Part shown: positions 20,729 through 33,118 of the stretch, one piece after another
Position numbering within the stretch: position 1 is the stretch's first letter
How the letters are laid out: each line of letters begins with the position of its first letter
NCBI GenBank assembly: GCA_022432975.1
Contig: CM039510.1
Span: 29,578,246-29,642,245, forward strand
DNA: 64,000 nucleotides
Source of the DNA: Begonia masoniana
Lineage: Eukaryota > Streptophyta > Magnoliopsida > Cucurbitales > Begoniaceae
Direction of reading: 5' to 3'
Made by a program: the position numbers and the translations under genes
The notes under the pieces: generated by a model
The model's input: only the letters and a program-made list of their open reading frames with translations
The model's database searches: none
What the model was told of the DNA's origin: nothing

Positions 20729-22500
20729 TGTCACAACCCAAGAAAAGACCGGGGCAGAAACGCCAGGTAGAGATGTTAAACGGGCGGGTTGCGGCTCGAC
20801 TCGTTATTGTAGCAGGTCGAGCCAAGCTCGGGTCGCTACAGTAACGAGCCGGTTTGGCTCGGGTCACATTGACGAGCCGAGCCGAGCTCGGCCATCCAGG
20901 CTCGTGAGCCATCGATGATCGGGCTCAACAAGCTTGCTCGCGAGCTGGCTCGGTCAAGCACAGCTCGAGACCCTGAGCAGCTAAGTCATCTCTGATGCTC
21001 GACAATCGGCAGTCTCCAACTGCTAAGCCCAACTCTGATGCTTTATCTGATGCTTAGGTCGGTCGTCGGGGTCCTCTCTGGGGCGATCAATCGCTCATTT
21101 TTGCCAAAATTCCAATGAAGGGGCCGAGTGCTCGCCCCTTGAGAGGCGAGCAATAGGCGACACTGATCACATGAACAGTGCGCTTTACTGTTTATTTGAA
21201 CAGTAACACTGTTCACGTGAATAGTGCCCCAAAAATGCCAAAATTCCAAATCCAATGAAGGGCCGATTGCTCGTCCCTCGAGGGGCGAGCAATCGGCGGC
21301 ACTGTTCACGTGAACAGTGCACTTTACTATATGTGAACAGTAACACTATTCACATGAATAGTGCCCAAAAAAATTGTTTTAATTAAATTCTATAAAATTA
21401 AAAAAAAAAGGTTTACACGTTTTGAGTCCTTTGAAAGATGTACTGTATTTTTAAAGCATTTTAACGAACCGTTTAGTTAGTGAAGTCTGAATTATCGATG
21501 TAGATAATAGGTGAAATTTTACTTATTTAATGTTGGGAAATACTAGGCCATATTGGCAAGTTATTTGTGTTTTTATTAGTGAGAAAACACAATGTATTAA
21601 TTAAATGTCATTTTTGTATTAATTAAAGATTTTTATTATTTATATTTTACACGACTAAGTATTTATTATATTTCATCATTAATGTAATAAATATTTATTA
21701 TAATTTTAACAAATAAAAGATTAATGAAATATATACTATTTTTATATAAAATAATTTTATTTATGTAAGTTCGACTCGTTAATCTCGGCTTGTTACGCTC
21801 GTTGGGCCGGTTTGGCTGGGCTCGTTAGGCTCGTGGCTCGCGGCTCGCGAGTCGGCTCGGGTTGAAAATTTTTAGGGTCAACTCGTTAGACTCGGCTCGT
21901 TAGGCTCGGTAAGCTCGTTAGGCTCAGCAGGCTCGGTGAGCCGGGTCCGTCTCGGCTCGGCTCGGCTCGACTCGCTCGTTTAACATCTCTAACGCCAAGT
22001 CATGCGATCAGATCTTCCAAAAGGGAACTCGATTACCCAGCCTAAGGCATCAAATTGGCAGCGGAAGCCCATTTAGATTAAAACAAGCCAAGCCCACAAG
22101 ATAGATTATCCCAACCAGATAATATAACAACATTATAGCTTAAACCATATCCAACAGTGGATGAAAATAAACAAACTCAATCCAAAAGTTATATTACAAA
22201 CCTAAATCTAAATAAAGTCTACAACTAGAGTCTTACCAAGGAAATGGCAATGTCCTCCTCCCTCACCCATTGGATTAAGCTCTAGTCTGTCTTATGCTTA
22301 CATGGATTTTTTTTAGGGGTATTTAAGGTGAGTGACTATCTAAGTAAGAAAGCTATACCTAATGCATTCCAGCTAAAACCAAGTTTTTATTTTTTTTTTC
22401 AAAATCGTGATTTATCTTTCAAAACTATACATGGATTAAGTAAAAGAATAAATGAAAAACAAATTCGGCTATTGGTTTGGATTTTGAAATTTTTTTTTAA
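20729..22500 (-). mobile_element. Old minus-strand LTR split by a hAT element
   Basis: It begins TGTCACAACCC after the PBS remnant. With the hAT element removed, GGGGCAGAAACGCC joins AAGTCATGCGATC, and CAGCGGAAGCCC (22068) follows, as near this end of other LTRs. CTAAGTAAG...CCTAATGC near 22339-22362 resembles the acceptor-side box. The far end is unclear. Confidence 0.55.
20768..21991. mobile_element. Non-autonomous hAT element (1224 bp)
   Basis: The terminal inverted repeats TAGAGATGTTAAACG and CGTTTAACATCTCTA are perfect over 15 bp. The 8-bp flanks ACGCCAGG (20760-20767) and ACGCCAAG (21992-21999) match at 7 of 8 positions. Both the terminus and the TSD length fit hAT. Subterminal regions are packed with GGCTCG/CGAGCC words on both arms, typical of hAT transposase-binding arrays. 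The core is AT-rich, with GTTCACGTGAACAGTG palindromes (21170-21345). There is no transposase frame, so it would need one in trans. Confidence 0.9.
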
Positions 22501-22920
22501 CCGTGTTGAGTGGTAGACACCAATTGAAGTAGAAGTTTTATTTATTTCATACAGCCATGTATTTCATGGTTTTCCTAATTTTTATTTTATTTTATATTTC
22601 AGATGTTGATGACAATTCATGTCTTACAGCACGTGAGTGTATATTATTTATGTATATTTTTGCGCACATATATTTATTTATTATCATACTAACTAGTCAT
22701 GGGTACCAGATTGGTTTCACTACATGATCGAGCTAATTGTTTGCAGTGCACCTACTAATATTTGAATATGTGCTTCCACGTACGTAAGCATGTTATGGGC
22801 AACTTACAATGTCGTATCTTTCGCTGAAAATACTTAAACTTGATTAGGGTTGTTTTTATATGACAATATTCTTGATGATCGTTTCTACCTTCTATGCCTA
22901 TAGCATCTATGCTAGGGGTC
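22500..22920 (+). repeat. Old repeat also present at 45455-45870
   Basis: GGTAGACACCAATTGAAG, TTTTATTTATT, TATTTCAGAT and CATAAGCATGTTAT-like words occur in the same order in both places, with many substitutions. It is probably LTR sequence of an old family. No coding. Confidence 0.6.
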
Positions 22921-23600
22921 CATGAGCGACTTCTTTTTAATTGTTGAGTTTTCTAATTTGAAAATTATGACGTTGTTTTATTATTTATCAAAGTATAATG
23001 AATTGTTTTTTATGGCTGAAAATACTAGATATAGCTCTTAAAATCTCTATTTGAATATAGTTGGCTCACTCTATCTCAATCCAAGGACTACCTAATTTTT
23101 AACTCTTAGACTAGGAGATGTAATGCAATCGAAGAAGGAGGGAGCCGGTTGTTGCTACTTAGTTGTTCCTTTCATTTTAGTGATATTTCTACCGTGAGAA
23201 CTCTTAGTATTATTTGACTTTTCATTTAGGATATCTTATGACATCTATCATGGTGTGTTTCACAATTTCTGCAAACTTTAGAAATTTTATTATTGTACTA
23301 TAATGATGTTATTGTTATACCAACATTGTAAGTCTATTATTTCAGGATATTGGCTTCTTTTGATGTATTACTTTGGTTTTTATGTCTTTCAATGAGAGCC
23401 TCTTAATTAAATTCCCCCAAAGGTCAGCTTATCCTTTGTTTCTGTCGTGGCTCTCTTTCAGGTCGTAATATAAATTATAATACAAAAATCAGGTTGCACA
23501 CCTTGACAGTGACATCAATAAAAACCAATTTTGTAATAATTTTAATAAACTTCTTTTGATTAAAGATTTTGCAATACATTTTATAAGAGTTTACAAATAA
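22921..23600. other. AT-rich sequence, nothing recognised
   Basis: No open frame, repeat or RNA gene recognised. It may be the leader of the old plus element whose gag start follows. Confidence 0.4.
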
Positions 23601-23605
23601 TAAAA

Positions 23606-24000
23606 ATGCCACCAAAAAGAACACTTAGGCCATGTACTCAAAAGGCTAAGTCATAGCAGGTTCGCCTTTTGTAGCATTCAAGAATGCATTGTAGAATTTA
23701 CCTATAGAGAACATGACAAAGGACCCTAAGACTTCATTTGTATGAACTTCATTAATAAATTTTACCCTAGTATTTGAGGGTGGACCAGTTCATAAGCTGC
23801 TGAGAACTAACTCATGGAAACGATAAAAAATCTAACTACAATTCAACAAATTTTTGGGTCCAACCTCACACCCTCAGGTTCAGGTAGTTAAGTTGTAGGT
23901 TCATGACCAAGCATCTCCTAGGGAGACAAAAGCCATGGTAGGAAAGAGAAGGAAAAGGCCATATGATAAATTATGCAATTAAGGGTTCTTAGGCATATAA
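23606..24000 (+). pseudogene. Possible ancient gag start
   Basis: ATAAAAATGCCACCAAAAAG reads MPPKR..., like the N-terminus of chromovirus gag proteins, and is followed within a few codons by a stop. Decay prevents a firmer call. Confidence 0.35.
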
Positions 24001-24499
24001 TCAGACTAAACAAGGAATACTAAATAAGGAATTGTTGATGTTACGACTCTTTTTATTCGTACTATAGCATGTTTGTTCGACACTATAGTAACTTATTATT
24101 TTGTTTTGACATTATTTTAGTTTCTTTTGAATAAATAGAGGAGTTTCAACACACTACTGATCAAGATGCCATTAAATGTGAATAGTAAAGTGTCTTTTAT
24201 TGCTTCTTTGTGTATAGGAATTGATAATTACTAGTAGATTTGATAGTTCTACTGAAGGATCAATTTGATGTGATCTTAGAGATAAACTAAGTGAGAAAAT
24301 ATAGTGACAGTTGAGTGTTATGAAAAGAGTGACAATGAAGACATAAAGTGGATAGATTATCTTGTACTGTAATAGTTAGAAAATAGTTATAACTAACCAT
24401 CCACGAGTCTCTATGGGTAGACATAAGAGATTATATAGCATTATGAGAGTATGTATGCTCTCAATGATGACTATGAGATAGGTGGGCAAGATATTGATT

Positions 24500-24995
24500 T
24501 CTCAATTCTTAAAGAGTGTTCTGACGTTTTTCTAGGAGATTTTTTAGGGTTGTCATTCGACCATGAGATAAATTTTTGGTATTGATATGGTTCCCAACAC
24601 TAATTCCATATTTATCTCTTCGTATAAAATGGTTTCAACTAAGTTAAGAGAGTTTATACAGAACTTATCTACTACGTAACAGTTGCATTCATAATAGCAC
24701 ATCTTTATAGGTAGCAATAGTGTTGTTTGCTAAGGAGAATGATGGTTTGCTCTAACTTTTGAATTGAGTTCAAGTCAAATCGAGCTACTATCAAAAAATT
24801 AGGTTGATTTAAGTACTTTTCCAAAATTAATTTGATATTAAACTTAAATCAATTGAAGATTCATGATGAGGATATTTTGAATACAACCTAACGTTATGAC
24901 ACTTTGAGTGTTGTGTTATTATTTAGACTAAGTTAATTAATGCTCTAGCTACTTTTATCAATATGATGAATGAGGTTTATAGAGTTGTTGCGCTG
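24500..24995 (+). pseudogene. Ancient Ty3/gypsy reverse transcriptase remnant
   Basis: Fragments in shifting frames spell CSDVFLGDFLGL (compare the [11 protein letters not shown] motif), FSKINL with the first catalytic Asp changed to Asn, LKIHDEDI, and LINALATFINMMNEVYRV (compare LTNAPA-FMDLMN-V). The order matches RT motifs from the N-terminus to just before the YxDD box, which is not seen. Many stops and frame changes show this is the oldest pol remnant in the window. It lies on the plus strand. Confidence 0.75.
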
Positions 24996-25316
24996 CAACA
25001 AGCATTTGTTGGGTGTCAGAATCCGATTCCACCAACCAGACCTCGACGGTTAGAAGATTTCCAAAGTGAGAAGGAGTCGAACGTCAAAGGAATGCTCTCA
25101 TTGGCACTCTCTCACACGCATAGATGATGAATTAATAGAACATACTCCTTTAACTTGGTATCCTAAATTAGGATGCTCCGTTTAAAAATCATATATATAT
25201 TTTTTATTTTTTAATAAAAGTATTTAAATATAAAACATATAAAACGTGTATATACATTAAAAATTTATATGAAAATCAGAGTACTAACATGAAAGCTACT
25301 ACAAAAGTAGGTCACT
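24996..25316. other. No assigned feature
   Basis: A short open stretch (25000-25120) reads PTRPRRLEDFQSEKESN, which I cannot assign. The rest is AT-rich with a TATATATATTTTTTATTTTTT run. Confidence 0.35.
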
Positions 25317-25330
25317 ACATGTAACATTTC

Positions 25331-27780
25331 AAAAAGATTTATACAAAGAAAATCCAAACATCTCACCCAAACAAAAAGACCATCTACCTTGATGGTTCAC
25401 TTATATCTCTTCGTAAACTTTATATTGCCTCATGTTTTTTCTCCCGGTGAACATTCTCGATATCTAAAAAATAGAAATTATCCACATAATGAGTTTTTAG
25501 CCCAATAAATAAATTTAACACATAAAATAACTAATACAAACTCTAGTAACATCATATAGGATCAATCAACATCTTCCACTACAATGATTCTTTAAAAATC
25601 ATATAAATTATGTTCTTTTGAAAGCCATGCAATTGCTATAAAAATATGCATACTCGAAATCAATCTTTTGAAATCACTCAACCATTTTTTAAAATCATTT
25701 TCATCAAATAAATCCAATGCAAATAGAATGAACTATGCATGATTAAAACCATTTTTTAAGAAAACCCCAATGTATCTTTTAATGAATAAATGTTTATGTT
25801 AAAAATGCAATGCACTTTAATTTCAACATGTATAACTATCACACAATCCTACACGTTCCTGGGATTTCTTTGGTAGGGCTATAGGATCCTATGCATTGCT
25901 TCCTCTCGAGGTTTAGAGATTTTTAACCCAATGAGGACATTAAGTTGATCCCCTTCTCATTTCCATAGTCATACACATCGCACACGAAGAGGAAAGTCCA
26001 ACCAGTGAGTTCATGTGTTACCAAGATTGCCAACTTCATTTTTTCCTCAAATGCATGTTTTAACACATTTTATAAAGTCAATTTCATGTACATGTAAAAC
26101 CATATAACTCACTCATATAAATCATTTCGAAAACCAGCATATCACATAGATTTAAAACAATATTTTCATAATATTCATTTTTAACGTAACAATACAATTT
26201 AAAAACATAAATTTTCATAAAATACCATTCATTTTATATCAAAACAACATCTATTTAATCACTTCAATCTACTATCAAAATTCTAAGTCTAACCAGAACC
26301 AATGACATAATTTAAATCTAAGTATCATACCAAATCTCATCAATCGAATCACTTTTTTGAGAAATACGAGACATCTAAGTCATACAAGTAAAGAGATATA
26401 TTCATTGATAAGAAAAAGAAAAAAATGTGAACGGTGATTGGATTGATGATAAAATAGAATCTTTAGTCTATTGATGATAAAGAAAGAGAATTTTTGATTC
26501 AGTTCTCCACCTTAACGACAGAAAATATGATTGATCAAATTCTATTGAGTTTGACTCATAGTGATCATTCATCAAAGAATGACTCTAGTTATCAAATGAT
26601 TGAAAAACTAGGTGCAATTTACTCACGATACTTAGTTGACATTCATAAAAAGTATCTAATGAATTATGAGTTTAATACATCATGTTTAACAGAAAGATGA
26701 ACATTCCTTGCTCATTATCAGACAATCACTTATTCACAAACCTCGTGTGGGGCTAATAGTTTTCATTTCACATCTCATTGAAAACCCTTTTCGCTCTGCT
26801 TAGCCCTATCCCCCTCTAGTGGTATTTTAGCGATAGGTTCTATAGGAACTGGACGATCCTATTTGGTCAAATACCTAGCGACAAACTCCTATGTTCCTTT
26901 TATTACAGTATTTCTGAACAAGTTCCTGGATAACAAATCTAAGGGTTTTCTTATTGATGATAGTGGCGATATTGATGATAGTGACGATATTGATAATAGT
27001 GATAATTTAGATCTATATTCACCTAAATAATGCAATAAAGGTTAAATTAACTATTCTAAATGTAGAATTTACTTACCTATTGAAGGTTCCTCCTCTCCCA
27101 CGAAATTTTCACCTAATGAACTGATTTTTAGTCCTATAGAATCGTCTCTCCAAGCTGAGTAATTTTTCTTTGAGGAGCAAGTCCAAAATTCCATTTTTTC
27201 TCCCACTTTTTCTCTCTTCTTTGTCTTTTTTCTCTCTTCTCAATCTGCATCCCACGAAAATGGTTGTCTCTTCAGCCTTTGAACCTCATTTCTAGATGGT
27301 TCTTGGATAAACTTCAATTTTTAACTCAACCTCTTCATGCCTTTGTATAAAATTGTCTTTCATTCTAAATGTGTTCTAAAAAATATCATGAGTACTTATG
27401 TTTAAGTATACTTAGCTGAAACTAAATAATTTTGATTAGTGTTAAGTTAATTAACATGATTAGCATAATTAATCATGATTAATTAGCCTTAATCATACTT
27501 AATTAATTAATTAAGCAAAAAACTTATTTAACATATGTTGATTGCCACGTATTCTAACTCCATTGGTTGTCCAAAGCTATTGCATGGGTACATGCTACAA
27601 AGTGTTGGAAATATTTTTCCTTCTTTAACTTTCTCCAAATTCTCACTCTAAGATGTAGTTTAAAGTCATTTACCAAAACAATGCAGTTTAAAACGTAAAT
27701 TATATTCATCTGATTAAAAAGTAAATAATTTTTGCTACATACATCAAACTTCTTTAATTCTAAAGTCATTCTTTTCCTTT
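25331..27780 (-). mobile_element. Probable old minus-strand LTR, split by a ycf2 fragment
   Basis: TGTAACATTTC (25319) looks like an LTR start. Spread through it are an AATGAGTTTTTAGCCCAATAA acceptor-side-like box (25478), CT-rich leader sequence (27170-27240) and a donor-like ACTTACCTAT (27069) in minus orientation. No PBS lies to its left. A plastid fragment occupies 26385-27015. Another element inserted at 27781. Confidence 0.5.
26385..27015 (+). pseudogene. ycf2: Plastid ycf2 fragment (NUPT)
   Basis: Plus-strand frames read [82 protein letters not shown] and [18 protein letters not shown]. This is the AAA-like region of the very large plastid protein Ycf2. About 630 bp are co-linear, with in-frame stops (TGA after the ER at 26697; TGA in SHGKP), so it is a dead nuclear copy of plastid DNA. 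It ends in a GATAGTG(A/G)CGATATTGAT repeat, also a feature of plastid ycf2, where similarity stops. Its base composition and codon sense differ from the LTR around it. Confidence 0.9.
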
Positions 27781-27785
27781 ACATG

Positions 27786-29955
27786 TGTAATGCCCCGAGT
27801 TGATTCAACCCGGTTTGTTACTTACATACTCCGAACTGTAATAAGAAAGTTTTAGGAAAAATTTAAAATTTCACTCAACGGTCAAAATTCGACATTTATT
27901 TAAAAAAAACATCAAAAACTTGCAGCGGAAAAACATTTGTGTAAAACAGAGTCTTTACGAAAACAGACTAGAGACTTCTTACAGTTTAAATAAGACAATA
28001 AGGAAAACGTTCGAAACTTCTCGGAGACATCTACAGCCAGCTCGACATTATTGTCAATCTAGCGCCTACAGAGTTTGTCGACTACGACCTTGGACAACAT
28101 GCCCGTCTACGGCTCTGGACAACGAACTTTGGACAAGCGACTTTGGACGACTAGCTCTGAACAAGCGACTTTGGACGACAAACTCTAGACAAGCGACCTT
28201 GGACGACTAACTCTGGACAAGCGACTTTGGACTACTGTTCCCCTCGTCCACGGCTACATAGGTTTAACGTCTACGGATTTTCGTCTACAGACTTACTTAA
28301 GTTTTATCGTCTACGGGCCACGTGACTTTTTTACTCACGGTTTACAAAGACTCATCGTCCACGGACTAAAGTCCATAGACTTACTCAAATTTGTCGTCCA
28401 CGGACCACGTGACTTTATCGTCCACGGGTCACGTGACTACTTACTCTAGACGACAACACTTCAGACAAACGTATCCAACTGTTTTCACCTACAACTGTGG
28501 ACGAATATTTTCACCTACAGTTTGGACGGTTACCTCTATGACAGAAACATGACTTAACCAAATAAACACTAAACGATGGACCACTCCGACTACTAAAAGG
28601 ACTTGTAAATTTGACAGCAACTATTCAACACAACTTGAATCCATAAAATTGTTCAAAAATCTAGAAAGAAGAACTACAGTTAAAACCAACCATGTTTTCA
28701 TAAATCCAAAAAATCTCAAAAACATATTAAAACATTAAAACTACCACTGTCATTAAAATTCTCAGCACGCTTTAACAAAACATTTGTCTACTAAGACTTC
28801 ACGTACTGCCATTAGTTAAACCTCCCCATCAGTTGCCAAGTCGTAGCTTGGATGCGCTCCTTCAATCGCTTCTATTCCTCAACACGATCAGAGAACACAC
28901 ATGTGGTCACTTCTTCACCTACATCACAAAACTCATCTATTAGCCTAATGCTAAGTAAGTAGAGCAATAGTGAAATGAAATGCTGAAACATAAATCCTAT
29001 TCATGCAATTTCTACTTTCACAACTCAGTTGAATTCATAATCGTTCTCTGCTGATCTGATCCTTCTGTTCGATGGAATTGGATCAGTTTTCCCAAAGTTG
29101 AATATCCTCTAACTCGATTAAGGGGCGAATTAGTTCCCTTAATAGCTGGTCTTGAACACTCTGTTCAATGGAAAGCGGATCATTTTTCCCAAAGTCGAAT
29201 ATCCTCTAACTCGATTAAAGGGCGGATTAGTTCCCTTAATAGCTGATCTAGTTTGTTCTGTTCATGTCTTACCATATCATTACATGTAAATACATTTTTG
29301 TATTCTTTCAAAATATGATGCATGACATTCTGAAAACATACAAAACATGCATAAATCCTACTGTTTTGTGATGTAGGCCCGAAGGCCCACACAAACTCTA
29401 CTTACCTGGCTTCCCAAGAGATTTCTGGTTGTAAGCTACTTCAAGAGTTGGCTCACCTAAAACTTAGGCACAACATTACTTAACTTCATTCTAAACTATC
29501 CAGAAATTTTTAGGGAAATTAGTTTGGAAGCTCTGTTCATCGTGCATTCCCGATTTAGCACAAAACCCGAATCAAACTCTTTACTCATAGCACTCTCAAC
29601 ATTTTCTATTTTATTCCACCGTAAACCATTCATCAAATGTATATCCTATATTCATCCTAAATCATCCAGCAAGAAGAAACAAGGAAGAACTCACCTGGAT
29701 TGAAGGAATCAGACTGGAAGATCGCCTAGAGAACTCTACTGAGCTGGGAGCCGAAAAGGGAAAGTGGAATAAGCTGGCGGCTAAACCTCATTAAACCCTT
29801 CATTTATATCCCAAACTTGCAAATTACACATATGCCCTTGACTAACCAACTTTAACCTATTTGAGCAACCAATCAAATTCGCTTGATTCCATAAAATAAA
29901 AGTCACAAAATGTTGCTATTAAAAATATCAAGGTTGACAATTACCAGTTGCTACA
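27786..29955 (-). repeat. 3' LTR of the minus chromovirus (2170 bp)
   Basis: In element orientation it begins TGTAGCAACTGG at 29955 and ends GGCATTACA at 27786. A minus-strand TATA lies at 29803-29810 and a donor-like GTAAGT at 29405. Two ~97-bp repeats (29060-29260) and an acceptor-like box at 28919 follow. A 28-bp array at 28110-28235 is rich in GGACGAC/GTCGTCC words. The open frame at 27920-28210 reads through repeats. Confidence 0.93.
28105..28240 (-). repeat. 28-bp tandem array
   Basis: ACAAGCGACTTTGGACGACT recurs with its AAGCGA at 28135, 28163, 28191 and 28219, 28 bp apart. Beyond it (28240-28450) CGTCCACGG and CCACGTGACTTT recur irregularly. Confidence 0.93.
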
Positions 29956-29974
29956 ATCTACCCTCCTTAAAAGA
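29956..29974 (-). other. Polypurine tract of the minus chromovirus
   Basis: The minus strand reads CTTTTAAGGAGGGTAGA (one base longer in places) directly before the 3' LTR. Confidence 0.88.
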
Positions 29975-29993
29975 ATTTATTCCTCAAAATTCA

Positions 29994-30475
29994 TTGCTTA
30001 AACAACTCAGGATACCGGCTCATCATGTCCTGCTGGCGTTCCCAAGTTGCCTCCTCTATATTCTAGTTACGTCATAACACTTTCACTAGTTGACCTCCTT
30101 GTTACGTAGCACTTTTGTTGCATAGTCCAGAATTTTCACTGGTTTCTCTTCATAGGTAAGAGTAGGATGAATTTCAATCTTCTGCTGTTCCACAACCTGA
30201 GTTTGACTCCGCATACACTTCTTCAGCATAGAAACATGGAACACATTGTGAATTCCTTCCATAGAGACTGGTAACTGTAATTGATAAGCTGTCTTCCCAA
30301 TCCTCTTCACGATTAAAAATGGTCCGATGTATTTGTGATTTAACTTGCCTCTCTTCCCAAATCTTACAACTCCTTTGAACGGTGAAACCTTGAGAAAAAC
30401 TTCATCACCAACTTCAAATTCTAAATCTCTACGTCTTCTATCGGCATAGCTTTTCTGCCAGCTTTGAGCTATCAA
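29994..30475 (-). pseudogene. Integrase C-terminus and chromodomain remnant
   Basis: The frame from 30475 leftward gives KSYADRRRRDLEFEVGDEVF, then the KLNHKYIGPF core of the GPF module, GIHNVFHVSMLKKC and a proline-rich linker, ending at 30086. Past a frame break, IEEATWERQQDMMSRYPELF (29999-30058) is the chromodomain-like tail that places the element among chromoviruses. In other chromoviruses this tail guides integration to heterochromatin (family knowledge). A TAG stop lies just before it. Confidence 0.92.
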
Positions 30476-31542
30476 GATTCACTGTCGGATAAGGGCAATC
30501 TTCTCCGCTGTTTGCTGCACAAAATCAGGACCAATCAAGCGTGCTTCTCCAACTTCATCCCAGTATAATGGAGATCTGCACCTTCGTTCATATAATGCCT
30601 CGTATGGTGCCATGCCTATTGTTGCCTGAAAACTATTGTTATAAGAGAATTCCACCAATGATAAATACTTACTCCAAGAACCTTGAAATTCTAATACACA
30701 TGCACGAAGCATATCCTTTAATGTTTGAATAGTCTTATCAGATTGTCCATCTGTTTGAGGGTGAAAAGCCGTACTAAAATTGAGCTGTGTACCCATAGCC
30801 TTGTGCAGACTCTTCTAGAACTTTGATGTAAATCTAGAATCTCAGTCTGATACTATTGTGATTGGAACTCTATACAATCGTATAATCTCATGCACATACA
30901 ATTCAGCCAGCTAATCCATCGAGTATGTCATCTTTATTGGCAGGAAATGGGTAGATTTGGTTAGACGATCAACCATCACCCAAATTGCATCATGTCCCCT
31001 TGCTGTTCTAGGTAATCCCACAACAAAGTCCATCGTTATTTGTTCCCATTTCATTCGGAAAGTGGTAACGGTTGCAATGTCCCTGCAGGTCTCTGATGTT
31101 CAGCTTTAATCTGTTGACAAATCAAACACGATCTTATTTCATATTTGGCCACCAATAATATTGTCTAAGGTCTTTGTACATTTTCGTACTCCAAGGATGA
31201 ACAGAGAGTCTAGAAGAATGTGCCTTCGAAAGGATCTCTTTTCGAAGTTCATCATTAGCCAGAACAAACTATCTATTCCGAAACTTGAGAATTCCATCAT
31301 CAGAATAGTTAAAATCTGACTTATCGGTAGAATCCATGTTTAACTTGTACTTGTTGCACTCAACATCATTTGCCTGAACTTCCTTTATTTTCTCCAGAAT
31401 AGTAGGCTTCAAGGATATGGCAGAAAGCATAGCTGACACACTGGTCACTGTCTCCAAATTGAACCTTTGAAATTCTGACTCCAAAGCTAACGGCATGTCA
31501 AGAACCATTGCTAAGGTTGACATAGTCACTTTGCTCAACGCA
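30476..31542 (-). pseudogene. Integrase zinc-binding and catalytic core
   Basis: Minus-strand text carries the H2C2 region ([17 protein letters not shown], then YYWWPNMK, with a short deletion before CQQ) and the core. VSD is kept at the second catalytic site, but the next codon is TGA (VSD*DSRFTS near 30850), with another stop after [17 protein letters not shown] follows, where the usual ER is DK, so the catalytic Glu is replaced by Asp. [19 protein letters not shown] completes the domain. Stops, the deletion and the Glu change make it inactive. Confidence 0.9.
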
Positions 31543-32055
31543 TCAGCCACCACATATGCCTTGTCGAGGTTGGTATTTGATCTCAAAATCGTAGTCCTTG
31601 ACAAACTCCAACCACCGACGTTGCCTCATGTTTAACTCTTTCTGAGTGAAAATATATTTCAGACTTTTATGATCTGAAAATATTTCACAAGGTTGTCCAT
31701 ATAAGTAATGCCTCCAAATTTTCAATGCAAAAACTACCGCAGCTAATTCCAAATCGTGTGTAGGATAATTCTTTTCATGTGTTTTTAGCTGTCTAGAAGC
31801 ATAAGCTATCACTCTTTCATCTTGCATCAACACACAGCCAAGACCAACTTTGGAAGCATCACAATAGATGCTAAACTTTTCATTCTCAACAGAAAGTGTT
31901 AATATTAGGGCATTGGTCAGTCTCTGTTTCAAAGTCTGAAAACTGTACTCACATTCTTTAGTCCATGCATACTTCATGTTTTTCCTTGTTAATCGAGTGA
32001 GGGGTGTTGCAATCTTCGAGAATCCATCAATAAATTTTCTGTAATATCCTGCTAA
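31543..32055 (-). pseudogene. RNase H domain and end of RT
   Basis: From the solo LTR leftward the frame gives [12 protein letters not shown] (RT connection), then [33 protein letters not shown] and [11 protein letters not shown]. It ends with a frameshift near 31560, where VVADALS continues in another frame. The three acidic residues expected in this part appear present. The RT half lies beyond the solo LTR at 34744 onward. Confidence 0.92.
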
Positions 32056-32884
32056 TGTAGCGTCCCTTATCCTAACCCTTCAATTACCGTACAAATTTTT
32101 CATTTTATACTCTAAACTTTAAACCTAGCGTTCGAGCGGAAATAAAACTTAAAATAATTTAAAACAATTATGTAAAACAATTAAAAACATTTAAAAACAA
32201 TTTACACTTAAAAACAATTAAAAACAATTTCCTCTTTCTTTTTTTCCTTTTCTCCTGCACCAACTACACACTTCACAATTCAACATTTCCTTCGACACTT
32301 CACTACCATCAAACACTACATTCATCATAAAAACTTAAACCCAATCAAAACCCAACATTCACACACTCTCGTAACCTCATCAAAACCGACTCAAAACGAA
32401 CTAAAATCATGTACATTTTCAGGAAAACGAACTACGTGGATATGTTTAAAAATCAAGCATATCCCTCCTATTTCAAAAGAAAATACCAAGCAGTTCCATT
32501 AAACTTTAGATAAAAACCTTAACAACACATTTTATAAACAGTTTGCTAAAACATTAGCACATCAAACTATCAACTAACTAGAACCAAACATCCTAATATG
32601 TTCTATCTGTACAAATATTCTATCTAGTCCACCTTCAGCCCAAAACATCCCATAACCCCAAAACCTATACATACTTCCCCACGGGTCAGGTAAGCATCGA
32701 CTGCGCAACACACCACCGCAAGCCATCCTCCGTCAACTGCATCACTCCTCAGGTGGAGGGATTTTGTCCTCACCTATATCGAGGTCACCTACACCATACA
32801 AACACACTATGAGATAAAAATCTCAGAAAGCTCTACGTAAATGAAAATGCGTGCTATGCATATGCTGTTCATAAACCATTCAAT

Positions 32885-33118
32885 CGTTTTACCTTTTCGT
32901 TTTCTTTTTCGTTAACTTTTTCGTTTCCCTTTTCGTTTACCTTTTCGTTATCTTTTTCGTTATCCTTTTCGTTTACCTTTTCGTTTACCTTTTCATTTAC
33001 TTTTTTGTTAACCTTTTCGTTTACCTTTTCATTTACTTTTTCGTTAACCTTTTCGTTTACCTTTTCGTTTACCTTTTCGTTAATCCTTTTCGTTTACCTT
33101 TTCATTTCCCTCTTCGTT
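32885..33118 (-). repeat. ~12-bp CTTTTCGTTTAC minisatellite
   Basis: About 18 variable copies of CCTTTTCGTTTA lie in the intron-like part of this LTR. Confidence 0.93.

Noticed and set aside
25000..25140. Possible host exon (PTRPRRLEDFQSEKESN)
   Set aside because: Short, followed by stops, no splice context or recognisable family, in a field of old retroelements.
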